A DNA stretch of 28,343 bases from CAYRFU01 sp964423525 (GTDB lineage Bacteria > Vulcanimicrobiota > Xenobia > Xenobiales > JADMJV01): NCBI GenBank assembly GCA_964423525.1, contig CAYRFU010000045.1, positions 1-28,343 of the forward strand, written 5' to 3'. Of the stretch, positions 6,723 through 15,421 are shown piece by piece. The notes below the pieces were generated by a model. That model saw only the letters and a program-made list of their open reading frames with translations, had not been told where the DNA came from and ran no database searches. How positions within the stretch are numbered: position 1 is the stretch's first letter; each line of letters opens with the position of its first letter. The translations under genes were made by a program, and so were the position numbers.

Positions 6723-9700
6723 CTAGAGCTTCAGCAATGCCTGGGCGGCCTCGGTGGATTCGGGGTCGTAATAGAGGGCCTTCAAGAGAGAAGATTCGGC
6801 CTCGCCAAGTTTGCCCTGTTGGAATTGTAGAATGCCGAGTCGGGTCCAGCCATTGGCGTCGGCAGGAACCATCCGGAGAAACTCCTGATAAGCGGCCTCG
6901 GCCTCCTCAGCGCGACCTAAGAGCTTGAGGGCGTCGGCCTCCCCGAACTTGGCTAAGGGATCGTAAGGATTTCGTTTCAGGGCGTCCTCGAGGATAGAGA
7001 GGGCTCTTTCTGGCCAACCCAGTACAAGAGCGCAATGGCCGCCCAGAGCTAAAGGCGCCGACAGATGGGGTTCTAATTTGGCCGCCCGAGCCAGAGGAAG
7101 GGTCGCCTCGCGGTAGTCCCCGAGAGTGTAGAAGCTGCGTCCGAGTTCTAGATTCAAGGCGTAGCCAGAACCGGGTGGGGGGTCGGTGAGGGCCACCAGG
7201 AGATGTTCTCCCGCTTTCTGGTGCCGACCCTCGTCGAGTTGAATCAGGCCCATCAGAGCATTGGCGAGAGGATGCTCAGGCTCGCTTTCCAGAGTTTTGT
7301 GCAAAGCTTCGAAAGCCTTCTCACGCGCTTGTTGGGGCGGGACTGCCGGATGTCTGAGCTCCAACAGGGCCCGAGCGAACCAGCCGTCGGGAGAAGCGGG
7401 TTCGCCTAGCAGGGTCAGACCTCGCCTTCGGTCGGTGATGTTCGATTTGCCGATGGCAGCCCAGATCTTCCTGTCGTCAGTCATTTCATATTCTGGGGGA
7501 GCCGCTTGGCTCGAGGGCCACAGCAGGGCCAGAAGTTCCAGGGTCCGGTTCGTGGCATACAGGCTGAAGGGGGCCGAGAACTCGAGCAAAGGTCGGTCAT
7601 CGGTGTTGAGAGGGCTTTGCCCAGCCAGGCTGCGGGCCTGGTGGGCGTCAAAGAGATAGTGACCCGCTAAGACCTCAGGACGCACCACTCCGATTTCGTA
7701 AAGATGGCGTTGAATGGCGGGGGACCTCTCCCAAACCTGGTAGGCCTTGTCGAAATCGAAGGTCAAGTCGCGCTCACTACCGAGCAGAACAAGATCGCCA
7801 CCCGAAGACTGCCATACCTCGCCCTCGGGGAAGACATCGTAGAAAGTGGCCAGCACCATCTTGAGATCCTTCACGCTGACGTTGTAAAGGTTGAACCACT
7901 GACACATCACGCCTCCGGGTTCAAGCTGAGAGCGAGCGTGTTGATAGAAGTCTTGAGTGAAGAGATTGCCGATGCCAGCGATCCAGGGATTGCTCGGTTC
8001 TGAGATGATCAGATCGTAGCGGCGGGGAGAGCCCATAATGAAGGTGCGGCCGTCGCTGATATGGATGTGGACTCGGGGGTCTTCGAGAACCCCACCGTTG
8101 AGAGAATTCCAATACTTCCCCGCCTCGATGATGGCCGGTTCTAACTCAGCGCAATCGATCCGTTCCACCGAGGGGATAGACTTGACCGCCTCCACCGTGA
8201 ATCCCGCTCCGAAGCCTATCACCGCCACCTTTTTGGGCTCTCCGTGAAGAAGAGCCGGAAGATAGCCGAGCAAGTATTGGGTCAAGCGGTCGCCCGGTCC
8301 GGTTGAGGCGTCGGCCTTGCCGTTTACCCGCACGGCCACGGTGCGAAAAAACGGCTCGGAGAAATGAACCGAGACGGTCGAGCTGATGCCGTCCCGAAAA
8401 AAGGCGGGCGGGACCCACAGGTTTCGTTCCGCCACTAAGGGGTCTTCCTGGCTATGATAAACGGCGTGAATAGAAACGCCGGCCGTCATAGCCGCCTGGT
8501 TCCAGGGTTTTATCCAAGCTATGAAGATCAGTCCTAACAAGGCGAGTAGGGTGACCGGCAAGCGAGAGCCGATGACTTTGAGGCCGAGCCAGAGGCCACA
8601 AGCCAGATAGGTCGCAGTGGCCAGCTTCAAAGACATCTGCGCGCCGAACGAAGGGATCAAGAAGAAGCCAGTGGCGAAGGAGCCGACAATGCAGCCCACG
8701 GTGTTGGCGCTATAGACTTCTCCCACACTTCGCCCAAGCCGCCCAAGAGAGCGGTTGTAAAGAGAGGTCACGAGGGGGAAGGTCAAGCCCATCACCAGAG
8801 TCGGTGGCACCAGGAGCAACGAGACCAGGAGAAAATCGAGCAACAGGACTTTGGTGAAGCTGTTATCGGCCCAGGGGAAGATTCTCAGAAAGAGTGACGG
8901 CAAAACTCCCAGAATCGGAATGAGCACCCCGCCCAACCCCCCTATTGTGAGGTAGGCATAAGCTAAATGGGAAGGCTGAGTCTCGGTTTTGCCAAAAAAA
9001 TAGGGGTAGACCAGGCTGCCTAGCGCCAGCCCGCCTAAAAAGACGATCAAGATGAGCGAAAAGGCGTAGGTTGAGGAACCGATCGAGAGGGCTAAAGACC
9101 GTGTCCAGGCGATCTGGTAAGCCATCGAACTCGCTCCTGCCAGGGCGAAGGTCAGCGGGTAGATCAGCCCGGCGCTCTCGAAAGGGTTCGCTTCATCGGA
9201 GCGGGATGAACTCAAAGGCCCTCGGTCGAGTTGAAAGGCGGCCACCCCGATACTCAAGTTGAGGACGGCTCCTAATGCCATCGACCAGCTCAGACCCAGG
9301 GTGGGCAGGAGAAAGAAACCGGTCAGACCGGCGCCCAGTAAGGCTCCCAGGGTATTCAGGCCGTAAAGGCGAGAGAGCGTGACACCGAGGCCGCCCTTTT
9401 CTGAAACCAGGAGCTTGGTTAAGACAGGAAGAGTCGCCCCCATAGCCGCGGTGGGTGGTAGCAGGACCAGGCTCGCTCCGAGAAAGCAGAAAAGGCGCAG
9501 GCCTAGCTCGGTGGAACCGCCAGCCGAGGCGGCGATATACTGGGCCTCGACCAGGTCGAGGAGGGGAAGGGTGGCCAGGGCCCACAGTCCGATAAATCCT
9601 TCCAGCTTACCGTAAGTGGCGAGATAGCGTCGGTCTTCTCGGTCGCTCCAGCGGCCAGCTAGAAAACTCCCCAGAGCGAGCCCGGCCATGAAGGCGGTTA

Positions 9701-9839
9701 GCACGGTCGAGACTCCCCAGACGGTGTGTCCGAACGTTAAGGTTAGCCTTCGGGTCCAGAGCACCTGATAGAGCAGTCCGGTCAGTCCTGAGAACAGAAA
9801 GAAAGCACAGATGAGGGCGGTATGGCTGCGGCGGGCCAT
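6723..9839 (-). CDS. MFS-like membrane domain fused to spermidine-synthase-like domain and TPRs
   Basis: The protein is 1038 residues. Residues 1 to about 500 hold a long series of membrane helices in two similar halves; each half has a conserved segment near its start (GLLYQVLWTR and SMAYQIAWTR). From about 535 there is a Rossmann-like spermidine-synthase domain with GFGAG, an acidic LEPAI strand end and the SEPSNPW segment near 612. Residues from about 800 to the end are TPR-like helical pairs. Fused MFS/spermidine-synthase proteins are widespread, but their substrates are mostly unknown. The reading frame stays open for 450 bases upstream, but that part is antisense to another gene. The ATG at 9839 begins a normal first membrane helix and is the likely start. 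Confidence 0.85.
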   Translation of the reverse strand: MARRSHTALICAFFLFSGLTGLLYQVLWTRRLTLTFGHTVWGVSTVLTAFMAGLALGSFLAGRWSDREDRRYLATYGKLEGFIGLWALATLPLLDLVEAQYIAASAGGSTELGLRLFCFLGASLVLLPPTAAMGATLPVLTKLLVSEKGGLGVTLSRLYGLNTLGALLGAGLTGFFLLPTLGLSWSMALGAVLNLSIGVAAFQLDRGPLSSSRSDEANPFESAGLIYPLTFALAGASSMAYQIAWTRSLALSIGSSTYAFSLILIVFLGGLALGSLVYPYFFGKTETQPSHLAYAYLTIGGLGGVLIPILGVLPSLFLRIFPWADNSFTKVLLLDFLLVSLLLVPPTLVMGLTFPLVTSLYNRSLGRLGRSVGEVYSANTVGCIVGSFATGFFLIPSFGAQMSLKLATATYLACGLWLGLKVIGSRLPVTLLALLGLIFIAWIKPWNQAAMTAGVSIHAVYHSQEDPLVAERNLWVPPAFFRDGISSTVSVHFSEPFFRTVAVRVNGKADASTGPGDRLTQYLLGYLPALLHGEPKKVAVIGFGAGFTVEAVKSIPSVERIDCAELEPAIIEAGKYWNSLNGGVLEDPRVHIHISDGRTFIMGSPRRYDLIISEPSNPWIAGIGNLFTQDFYQHARSQLEPGGVMCQWFNLYNVSVKDLKMVLATFYDVFPEGEVWQSSGGDLVLLGSERDLTFDFDKAYQVWERSPAIQRHLYEIGVVRPEVLAGHYLFDAHQARSLAGQSPLNTDDRPLLEFSAPFSLYATNRTLELLALLWPSSQAAPPEYEMTDDRKIWAAIGKSNITDRRRGLTLLGEPASPDGWFARALLELRHPAVPPQQAREKAFEALHKTLESEPEHPLANALMGLIQLDEGRHQKAGEHLLVALTDPPPGSGYALNLELGRSFYTLGDYREATLPLARAAKLEPHLSAPLALGGHCALVLGWPERALSILEDALKRNPYDPLAKFGEADALKLLGRAEEAEAAYQEFLRMVPADANGWTRLGILQFQQGKLGEAESSLLKALYYDPESTEAAQALLKL

Positions 9840-9884
9840 TGTTGGGGTTTCCCCCCACTGGGAGGTGAGCCCTTTGCGTCGAAC

Positions 9885-10751
9885 TTGAGCTTTGTGGCTC
9901 GATGTTGGCTGTTGGTTTTGGTGGTGATGGTGCCCGGTTGGGGGCATCCCAACCACGACGCTTTTTGTGAGTTCCGCCCGGAGGGGGACCGTCTGGTGGT
10001 GGAGTGGACGGCTCCCGAGTCGGTTCTTCTTTCGCTTGACCTCAACGGTGACGCCCAGCTCGATGAGGAGGAGGCTCGAGAGGCCCTCGGCGCCTTGTTG
10101 GCTCAGGGGTTTTATGCCGAGGTCGACGGGGTCCGGGCCGAGCCCGAACTGGTCTCGCCTCCTACTCGGGTGCGTCTTGAGACCTACACTCTGACTTTCG
10201 CCTGGGACTTTCCCGGGGAGGTCGAGGGGTTTACCCTCGTCTATGGTCTCTTTGATACGCCCGACAGCCGGATGAAGGGATTGGTCCATTGGCCGGAGGC
10301 GCCCACTCCCTTTGTGGTGACACCTGAGAGCCCGTCTTTTCGGTTTGAGCCACCCCGCCCCGCGGCTCCAGTTAGTTCGCCTGAGCCAGGCTGGCCGGCG
10401 TTGCTCTTGACGGGTGGCTTTCTGGGTCTGTTGGCTTGGCGGGCCGAGCGGGGCGAGCTAGCCATCGGGCTCTTTTTGGCCTCCCACTGGGTTGGCTACG
10501 TCCTGGTCCTTTTTGGGGTGGCTGGTCTGTCGCCAATCGTGCCTTTGGTGGTTTTTCTGGTGGCTCTAGTTGCTGCTTGGCGGGGTTCGTTGTGGCTTTG
10601 GTGTGGCTTGCTCTTTGGTTCGGTGACTGGTTTGGCTAGTCCCTCGGCTCAAGCACTCTCTTTGGAGGCCTGGACTCTGATGGTTGGCGGGATTGTGGTA
10701 GCGTATCAGCGTCGCAGCTCGGGAATGGCATCGGCTTCTAAGATTATCTGA
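9885..10751 (+). CDS. HupE/UreJ-like exported membrane protein with an EF-hand
   Basis: From a TTG at 9885 the protein is 288 residues. It has a signal peptide (VARCWLLVLVVMVPGWG), an extracytoplasmic domain and then about five hydrophobic helices in the last 140 residues. A textbook EF-hand loop, DLNGDAQLDEEE, lies at residues 52-63, with ligands at positions 1, 3, 5, 7, 9 and 12. The architecture resembles HupE/UreJ-type proteins, which are linked to nickel or cobalt uptake; that family call is tentative. Starts at GTG 9894 or ATG 9822 are possible; the ATG would overlap the divergent gene and add a poor n-region. The GGGAGG upstream is about 19 bases from the TTG, so the start is uncertain. 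The 3' end overlaps the sulfatase pseudogene by 46 bases. Confidence 0.7.
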   Translation: MSFVARCWLLVLVVMVPGWGHPNHDAFCEFRPEGDRLVVEWTAPESVLLSLDLNGDAQLDEEEAREALGALLAQGFYAEVDGVRAEPELVSPPTRVRLETYTLTFAWDFPGEVEGFTLVYGLFDTPDSRMKGLVHWPEAPTPFVVTPESPSFRFEPPRPAAPVSSPEPGWPALLLTGGFLGLLAWRAERGELAIGLFLASHWVGYVLVLFGVAGLSPIVPLVVFLVALVAAWRGSLWLWCGLLFGSVTGLASPSAQALSLEAWTLMVGGIVVAYQRRSSGMASASKII

Positions 10752-11735
10752 GAGAAATCGAGTTCCTCCTGAGCGTTTTTCAGCAGAGCCTTCTGTTCAT
10801 CGCTGATCTTGTCGTGGTTGTCCGCTAACCCCACCCAGTAGCCGTCCTGATGAAGGGCATAGCCACTCCTGGCAACGACCGACTCTCTTTTCGCCGCCAA
10901 GAGGTTCCATCCGAGGAAGACGGGCTTGGCGTCGACCAGCCCATACAGGTGGAGAAGTGTGGGGGCGAGGTCGCTATGGGCGCCAAGCTGCCGCCTTCGC
11001 CCTCCAGGAAGGTCTGTTCCGTGAACGATGAAGGCCGGCACGCTATCGGTCCAAGGATAGCCCCTTTCTAGGTATTTGAGGAGTTCCCGGTTGACCAGAC
11101 CGGCGTCGTGGTCCCCGACCAACACAAGAACGGTGTTTTGTCCGTAAGAAGTCGCGGTCAACTTTTGGACCAACTGCTTGAGGGTGTCGTCCCGGTGCCG
11201 ACAGCATTGCAGATAATTCGCGAAAGTCTCTTCGAAGTCTTTAGTTGGGAGGCGAAGTTGCTTTTGCTCTGGCTCGAGTTCGTCGAACGGATAGTGACTA
11301 CCGAGAGTGACCAAATAGGCGAAAAACGGCTCGGGGACCTCCTCTAGTTCCTGTAGCATTGTCGCGAACAAAAGTTCATCAGGCATGCCCCACCCCATTC
11401 TATCCTGGTTGTCTATTTTGGGCAGATCTTGCTTAAAGTATCGTTGTTCGAATCCGTACTGGGCGCTCATATGGCGTGCATTCCAGAACGATCCCCGGAA
11501 CGGCACAGCATAGTCTGTGGCGTAACCAGCTTCTCGGAAAATTTTTGGAAGACTGAAGAAGTCATTGTCGGGGAAAGCCGAGATCAGAGGGCGTCCTGAG
11601 GGGGGGTGAAGAGAATTCAGAATGACAAACTCGGCGTCAGACGAGCGCCCGTGGTGGGATTGGTCATAGAGATCGAAGACGATAGCCTTTTCCAGTAGGC
11701 TCCGGGTGAAGGGCATGACCTCCTGGCCTCGATTT
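10706..11735 (-). pseudogene. LtaS-like phosphoglycerol transferase/sulfatase, 5'-truncated
   Basis: The reading frame resembles the extracytoplasmic domain of LtaS-type alkaline-phosphatase-fold enzymes. Visible are GQEVMPF at the upstream end, GRSSDAEF (where LtaS carries its catalytic Thr; here Ser), LGSHYPF with a ligand His, and LVGDHDAG with the metal-binding Asp-His pair. The N-terminal membrane helices and the first metal-binding Glu are missing. Homology stops near 11735, where another broken gene begins on the opposite strand. The frame stays open to 12232, but that part is antisense to the pilus-like gene. It is very likely inactive, unless the break is an assembly error. Confidence 0.75.
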
Positions 11736-13078
11736 ATGGAGATTGCATTCAGGACCAGACCTACTACGACCCGATCAGGGGACCGAGGGTTGACTGCAGC
11801 TACGACGTCAACGAACCGCATCCCTCCTGTGGACAAGAGGAGGTGTTCATTCCAGGACCCGGTGGAACTACAGTCCCCGTTACGCGTGACAGAACTTGCC
11901 CTCGAACCATAAACCGGACCTGCGACGGCCCGATCATTGGTTATAACGAGCGAACCGAGTGCATCGAGAACGAAGTTGTCGGCTACACCGAAACACCGGT
12001 TCCTCCGACGGTGGTTGACGGAATCGATGATATCGATGAGTTCCTCGCGGACAATCCGAACGCTCAGAACGTCTCCAGTTACGACGTCAACGAGACTGTC
12101 GATCAGGACTTCCCCGGAGCCGTTGCAGACACGCGAACTGACACCGTCTGGATCTCCGAAGACGACTCCATCATCGAGGTCAACGGACCTACCGACACCA
12201 ACAATCCCAACTACGGCAACGTAGCCTACCAAATCCCCTTCCCCAGGAACGCAGACGGTTCTTTCAATACCGCCTTAGGCGTGATGGTGAACGGCACTCG
12301 CGTTACCGACCCCAACGACCCGGTCCTCACAGTGCCTGAGGGCAAAACCGTCTACATCGACCACGATAGTTCAGCCAACGGCGTTTACTATGGTGAATTC
12401 ACTATCCTCGAGGGTCGGACGAACGGCATCGTCTTCTCAGACAACAACATCTGGGACCTCCAGGGCACTAACAAAGGTGCTCTCTATGAGGACGCCGATG
12501 GAGACCTGGCCTATCAGGGACGCACTATCGCTACCAACCTCTCGCGTGACATCGAGATACAGGGAGATATCCTTCAGTACTATGACGGAACCGGAACCGA
12601 TGAGTCTGGAAATCCCCTCAACAACGGCAACAATCGTCTCGTGGAAGGGAATTTGTCCCCTGACCCGAGTCACATCCTCGGAATAGTCGCCCAGGATATC
12701 TGGATTGACGTGAATGACCGTTCCTCCAGATATCGAGATGATGACAGCCGCGGTGCTCTCGACGTCTACGCTGTTCTGATGGCCGGCGCGCGCGACGGAC
12801 GAGGAACTGATGATACCAGTGACGACCGCGTTACCGGTGGCTTCGGTGTCCGGAACAACGACATGCAAAACAACGACGGTGTGGGGCTGTTTCGCCTCTA
12901 CGGCGGTCTCATCACCGGCAACATGAGAAGGACTCAGACCGCTGACATCAATGCTGGCGATACGAACGGCTTCGAAGTTGAATTCAATTACGACTGGATC
13001 GCTTCTCAGAGTCTCAAGAACTTTCCGTCAACGCAGAACTTCAGTGTCCTGAGGTATGTCGAGATGCCGGTTCTTTAG
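11736..13078 (+). pseudogene. DUF4900/PilX-like pilus-associated protein, C-terminal part
   Basis: The frame is open from about 11699 and reads as convincing protein from about 11736 to the stop at 13078. It has no credible start; GTG 11843 is the first in-frame candidate. The protein is rich in Asp, Asn and Thr. It carries the pattern of secreted PilX/DUF4900 proteins: TNLSRDIEIQGDI, then HILGIVAQDIWI, a YAVLMAGARDG segment, LFRLYGGLITGN and a final YDW...FPS. The prepilin-type N-terminus expected for this family is missing. It abuts the truncated LtaS-like gene head to head. A strong terminator follows directly. The family call rests on pattern memory and is moderate. Confidence 0.6.
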
Positions 13079-13099
13079 AAAACGACCCCTAGGATAGAC

Positions 13100-13129
13100 A
13101 AAAGCCCCGATCCTAGGACCGGGGCTTTT
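13100..13129. terminator. Bidirectional intrinsic terminator
   Basis: AAAAGCCCCG and CGGGGCTTTT form a perfect 10-bp stem around a 10-base loop, with an A-run on one side and a T-run on the other. It can end transcription from the pilus-like gene on the plus strand and from the XRE gene on the minus strand, whose stop codons flank it closely. Confidence 0.9.
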
Positions 13130-13148
13130 TGAGTTCGAGTAAAGATAC

Positions 13149-13457
13149 TTAACGCAAAATGGCCTTCAAGCGAGTCTTGATAGCATCCAGCTCACCCTGA
13201 ACGCGGTCGATGCTGAACAGCAGCTCCCGCACCAGGTGCTCATCCACCTGCGTGGGGTCATCGCGGAAAAAGTAGGATTCAGGCTTCTTGAGAGCGTCGC
13301 AGATCCGCTCCATACTCTTGCGGCTGGGACGGTGAGCCCCGTATTCCCACCGTTGCACGGTGTGTTCAGAGTTATGCCCGAGGAGCTTGGCCAACTCCAT
13401 CTGAGTCAAGCCCGCCTCCAGGCGAGCCTTCTTAAGATTATCGGAAAAATCGGCCAT
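13149..13457 (-). CDS. XRE-family helix-turn-helix transcriptional regulator
   Basis: This 102-residue protein has an N-terminal Cro/C1-type DNA-binding domain at about residues 6-62. Helices ARLEAGLTQMELAKLLG and HTVQRWEYGAHRPS form the turn and recognition helix, followed by RICDALKKPESYFF, which is typical of the family. The C-terminal 35 residues look like a coiled-coil or dimerisation helix (VDEHLVRELLFSIDRVQGEL). AAAGGG lies before the ATG. It is divergent from the methyltransferase with a gap of about 55 bases, so it may regulate itself and that gene; no operator was identified. Confidence 0.9.
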   Translation of the reverse strand: MADFSDNLKKARLEAGLTQMELAKLLGHNSEHTVQRWEYGAHRPSRKSMERICDALKKPESYFFRDDPTQVDEHLVRELLFSIDRVQGELDAIKTRLKAILR

Positions 13458-13511
13458 GACAGACCCTTTCTGAGTGGGGGATCAAATCCTGCCATCGGCG
13501 AACCCGCCGGA

Positions 13512-14987
13512 GTGAACCTTCCCGATATCAAACTGCCAGAATCCGACGAGGCCCTCGAGGCCCTGGCCGGTCTACCGGCCGTCTTCCAAGCCTACGGCTA
13601 TTCCGAGGGCTCGATCCGAAATCTCTTAGGAGTGGGCGACCCCGGCCAGCTAGAATGCGACCGGATCCCCAACTACATCTGGCGCTGCCGCCAGGACAAC
13701 TCGATTCTGGCGCTCTTAACGGCCTTCTTTCTCCTCCATCAACCCGTCCGCCGCCAAGCACTTGAGGAGTACCTCGGTGAGGAGGAGACAGAGGCTCTCG
13801 AATCGGCCGGCGTGGTCACAACCGAAGACGGGGTGGCAAGCGCGACCGTCGACCTTTACCCCGTTTTCGGCCGATTCGTCTTCACCGACTCAGTCTTGGC
13901 CCAGGTTCAGCCCCCGGGTCACGTCTATGAACTCGGAGCCGACAGCTACGCTATCACTAGGGTCACTCCTCGCAAGAAGTGTCTGAAGACCCTCGACCTC
14001 TGCACTGGCTCGGGAATTCACGCTATCCTATCGGGAGCCCACTGCGACGATGTGGTGGCCGTCGATATCAACCCTCGAGCGGTCGCTTACGCCCGTCTCA
14101 ACGCCCATATGAACGGGGTTAAGATGCAGGTCTTCGAAGGGGATCTGTTTGAGCCGATACCCGACGGGCCTTATGACCTGATCACGATGAATCCGCCCTT
14201 TGTCCCAAGTCCTGACCAGTCGATTCCGATCCACCGGAGCCCTGGCGAAACGGGAGAAGAAGTGTCTTCCAAGGTGGTCGCTGCCCTTCCCCGCTACCTC
14301 GCCGAGGACGGCCTCTTTTCGATGGTTCTCGACTATCCGGTCCTGAAAACCAGCACCTACCTGGAACGGCTGTCGAACTGGCTTGGTCAAAGTCACGGTT
14401 GGGGTATCGCGGTGCTCGATTTTGGAACCGTGCCTCGGGAAAAATACATTCTCAACCAGCTCGATTTCAATGCCGGCTGGGAAGGATTCGAAGAGCGTTT
14501 CGCCGCTTATCTCGATTCCTATGAACGACTCGGCATTGCCGAGGTCGGCTTCGCCAACGTCTTTATCAAAAGACTCTCCAGCAAGGCCCCAACCTGGGGA
14601 CACGTTTTTAAAACCAACGTCCCCTCGGTTTTTCTGTGTGACCGAGTGGAAGAGTGGATGGAGGGCCTGGAGGAGTATGGCGAGCCTGATTGGGAACCCG
14701 ATTGGGACTACTGGAAACCTCGCCGAAGCCGCCACTACAAAGCGTTGTGGAGGGACGAGAAAAAGCAACGGGGCTTTCTCGAATCGGCCGACCTCAGCTG
14801 GTGTCAACCGGTGTCGTTGGACCGGAATCAAGCTTTGTTGGTCTCCCGACTCCAGGGCAAGAAGACGGCCCAAGAACTCCTTGACGGGTGGGCGAAGACC
14901 CGTCGAAAACCCGTTGATGAGGTTCGCCAAGAGTTTACGAGCCTGCTCCGATTTTTGGGTTGTCAGTCGGTGTTAGCTCGCGACTAA
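13512..14987 (+). CDS. PrmC-like class I SAM-dependent methyltransferase
   Basis: From GTG 13512 the protein is 491 residues. The N-terminal 150 residues look like a helical/winged-helix domain, with YSEGSIRNLLG and a later PVFGRFVFTD. The SAM-binding motif I is LDLCTGSGIHA (161-171), the acidic motif II is VVAVDINP, and the catalytic NPPF lies at 227-230, as in N-methyltransferases such as PrmC that act on Gln, Asn or adenine. A long C-terminal domain of about 220 residues follows and is not recognised. The target is unknown. The frame extends 276 bases further upstream, but that part is antisense to the XRE gene. The start is weakly supported (only CCGGA before it). Confidence 0.8.
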   Translation: MNLPDIKLPESDEALEALAGLPAVFQAYGYSEGSIRNLLGVGDPGQLECDRIPNYIWRCRQDNSILALLTAFFLLHQPVRRQALEEYLGEEETEALESAGVVTTEDGVASATVDLYPVFGRFVFTDSVLAQVQPPGHVYELGADSYAITRVTPRKKCLKTLDLCTGSGIHAILSGAHCDDVVAVDINPRAVAYARLNAHMNGVKMQVFEGDLFEPIPDGPYDLITMNPPFVPSPDQSIPIHRSPGETGEEVSSKVVAALPRYLAEDGLFSMVLDYPVLKTSTYLERLSNWLGQSHGWGIAVLDFGTVPREKYILNQLDFNAGWEGFEERFAAYLDSYERLGIAEVGFANVFIKRLSSKAPTWGHVFKTNVPSVFLCDRVEEWMEGLEEYGEPDWEPDWDYWKPRRSRHYKALWRDEKKQRGFLESADLSWCQPVSLDRNQALLVSRLQGKKTAQELLDGWAKTRRKPVDEVRQEFTSLLRFLGCQSVLARD

Positions 14988-14991
14988 GACA

Positions 14992-15378
14992 ATGTGCGCA
15001 GTCCCACAGTGGTTCGTATCGAAGCCAACCCGGCTTTTGCTGGCCATGCTCGTGGCCCTAGCCGCGTGGTGTCTTGTCACCCCAACGCCTGAGTGCTCGT
15101 GCCCACCGGAGCCGATGGCCGAGGAATTCTGTGGCTCGCCGCCGCCGGTCGACTTGAGGCTGCCCGGCTGCTGCTGCGACCAGGAGCAGTCGTGTTCACT
15201 CGAGGGCTGCGAAGCCCAAGTCGACCCTCTGGTCATGAGCTGCGCCCCGCCACCAGACCACGTCGCTATCCTTTCTCAGACTTTTGAACCCGGCGCCCAG
15301 GGCGAGACCGTCTACCAGCGCCGGAAAACCTATCGTTCTCTGAGGCAAGAGCCTCCCACGCCACCTCCAAATCGCTAG
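14992..15378 (+). CDS. Small Cys-rich exported protein
   Basis: This 128-residue protein has an N-terminal hydrophobic segment (residues 15-30) that is a signal peptide or membrane anchor. A short mature part follows with nine cysteines in fifty residues (35, 37, 47, 60, 61, 62, 68, 73, 84), including a CCC triplet. The rest is Pro-rich and basic. I do not recognise a family. The cysteines could form disulfides or bind soft metals such as copper; the next gene belongs to a family often found beside copper-handling genes. It starts 4 bases after the methyltransferase stop, so the two are probably co-transcribed. Confidence 0.7.
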   Translation: MCAVPQWFVSKPTRLLLAMLVALAAWCLVTPTPECSCPPEPMAEEFCGSPPPVDLRLPGCCCDQEQSCSLEGCEAQVDPLVMSCAPPPDHVAILSQTFEPGAQGETVYQRRKTYRSLRQEPPTPPPNR

Positions 15379-15421
15379 CGCCCTCTCTCGCAGCTAAAAA
15401 AAATTCTGGAAGGTATGTCTC

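Noticed and set aside
9842..9856. GGGGTTTCCCC palindrome between the divergent genes
   Set aside because: Short and inside the probable start region; no independent sign that it is an operator.
9840..10289. N-terminal extension of the spermidine-synthase-like frame to 1188 residues
   Set aside because: The extra 150 residues are antisense to the HupE-like gene, have no domain pattern, and the ATG at 9839 starts a clean membrane helix.
11740..12232. N-terminal extension of the LtaS-like frame
   Set aside because: It is antisense to the pilus-like gene, has low-complexity Val/Asp-rich content and lacks the membrane helices expected in LtaS.
13236..13511. N-terminal extension of the methyltransferase frame
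   Set aside because: It is the complement of the XRE regulator gene; the regulator has a clear HTH domain.
14028..14930. A 300-codon minus-strand frame opposite the methyltransferase
   Set aside because: The methyltransferase strand carries motif I and NPPF; the opposite frame has no recognisable pattern.
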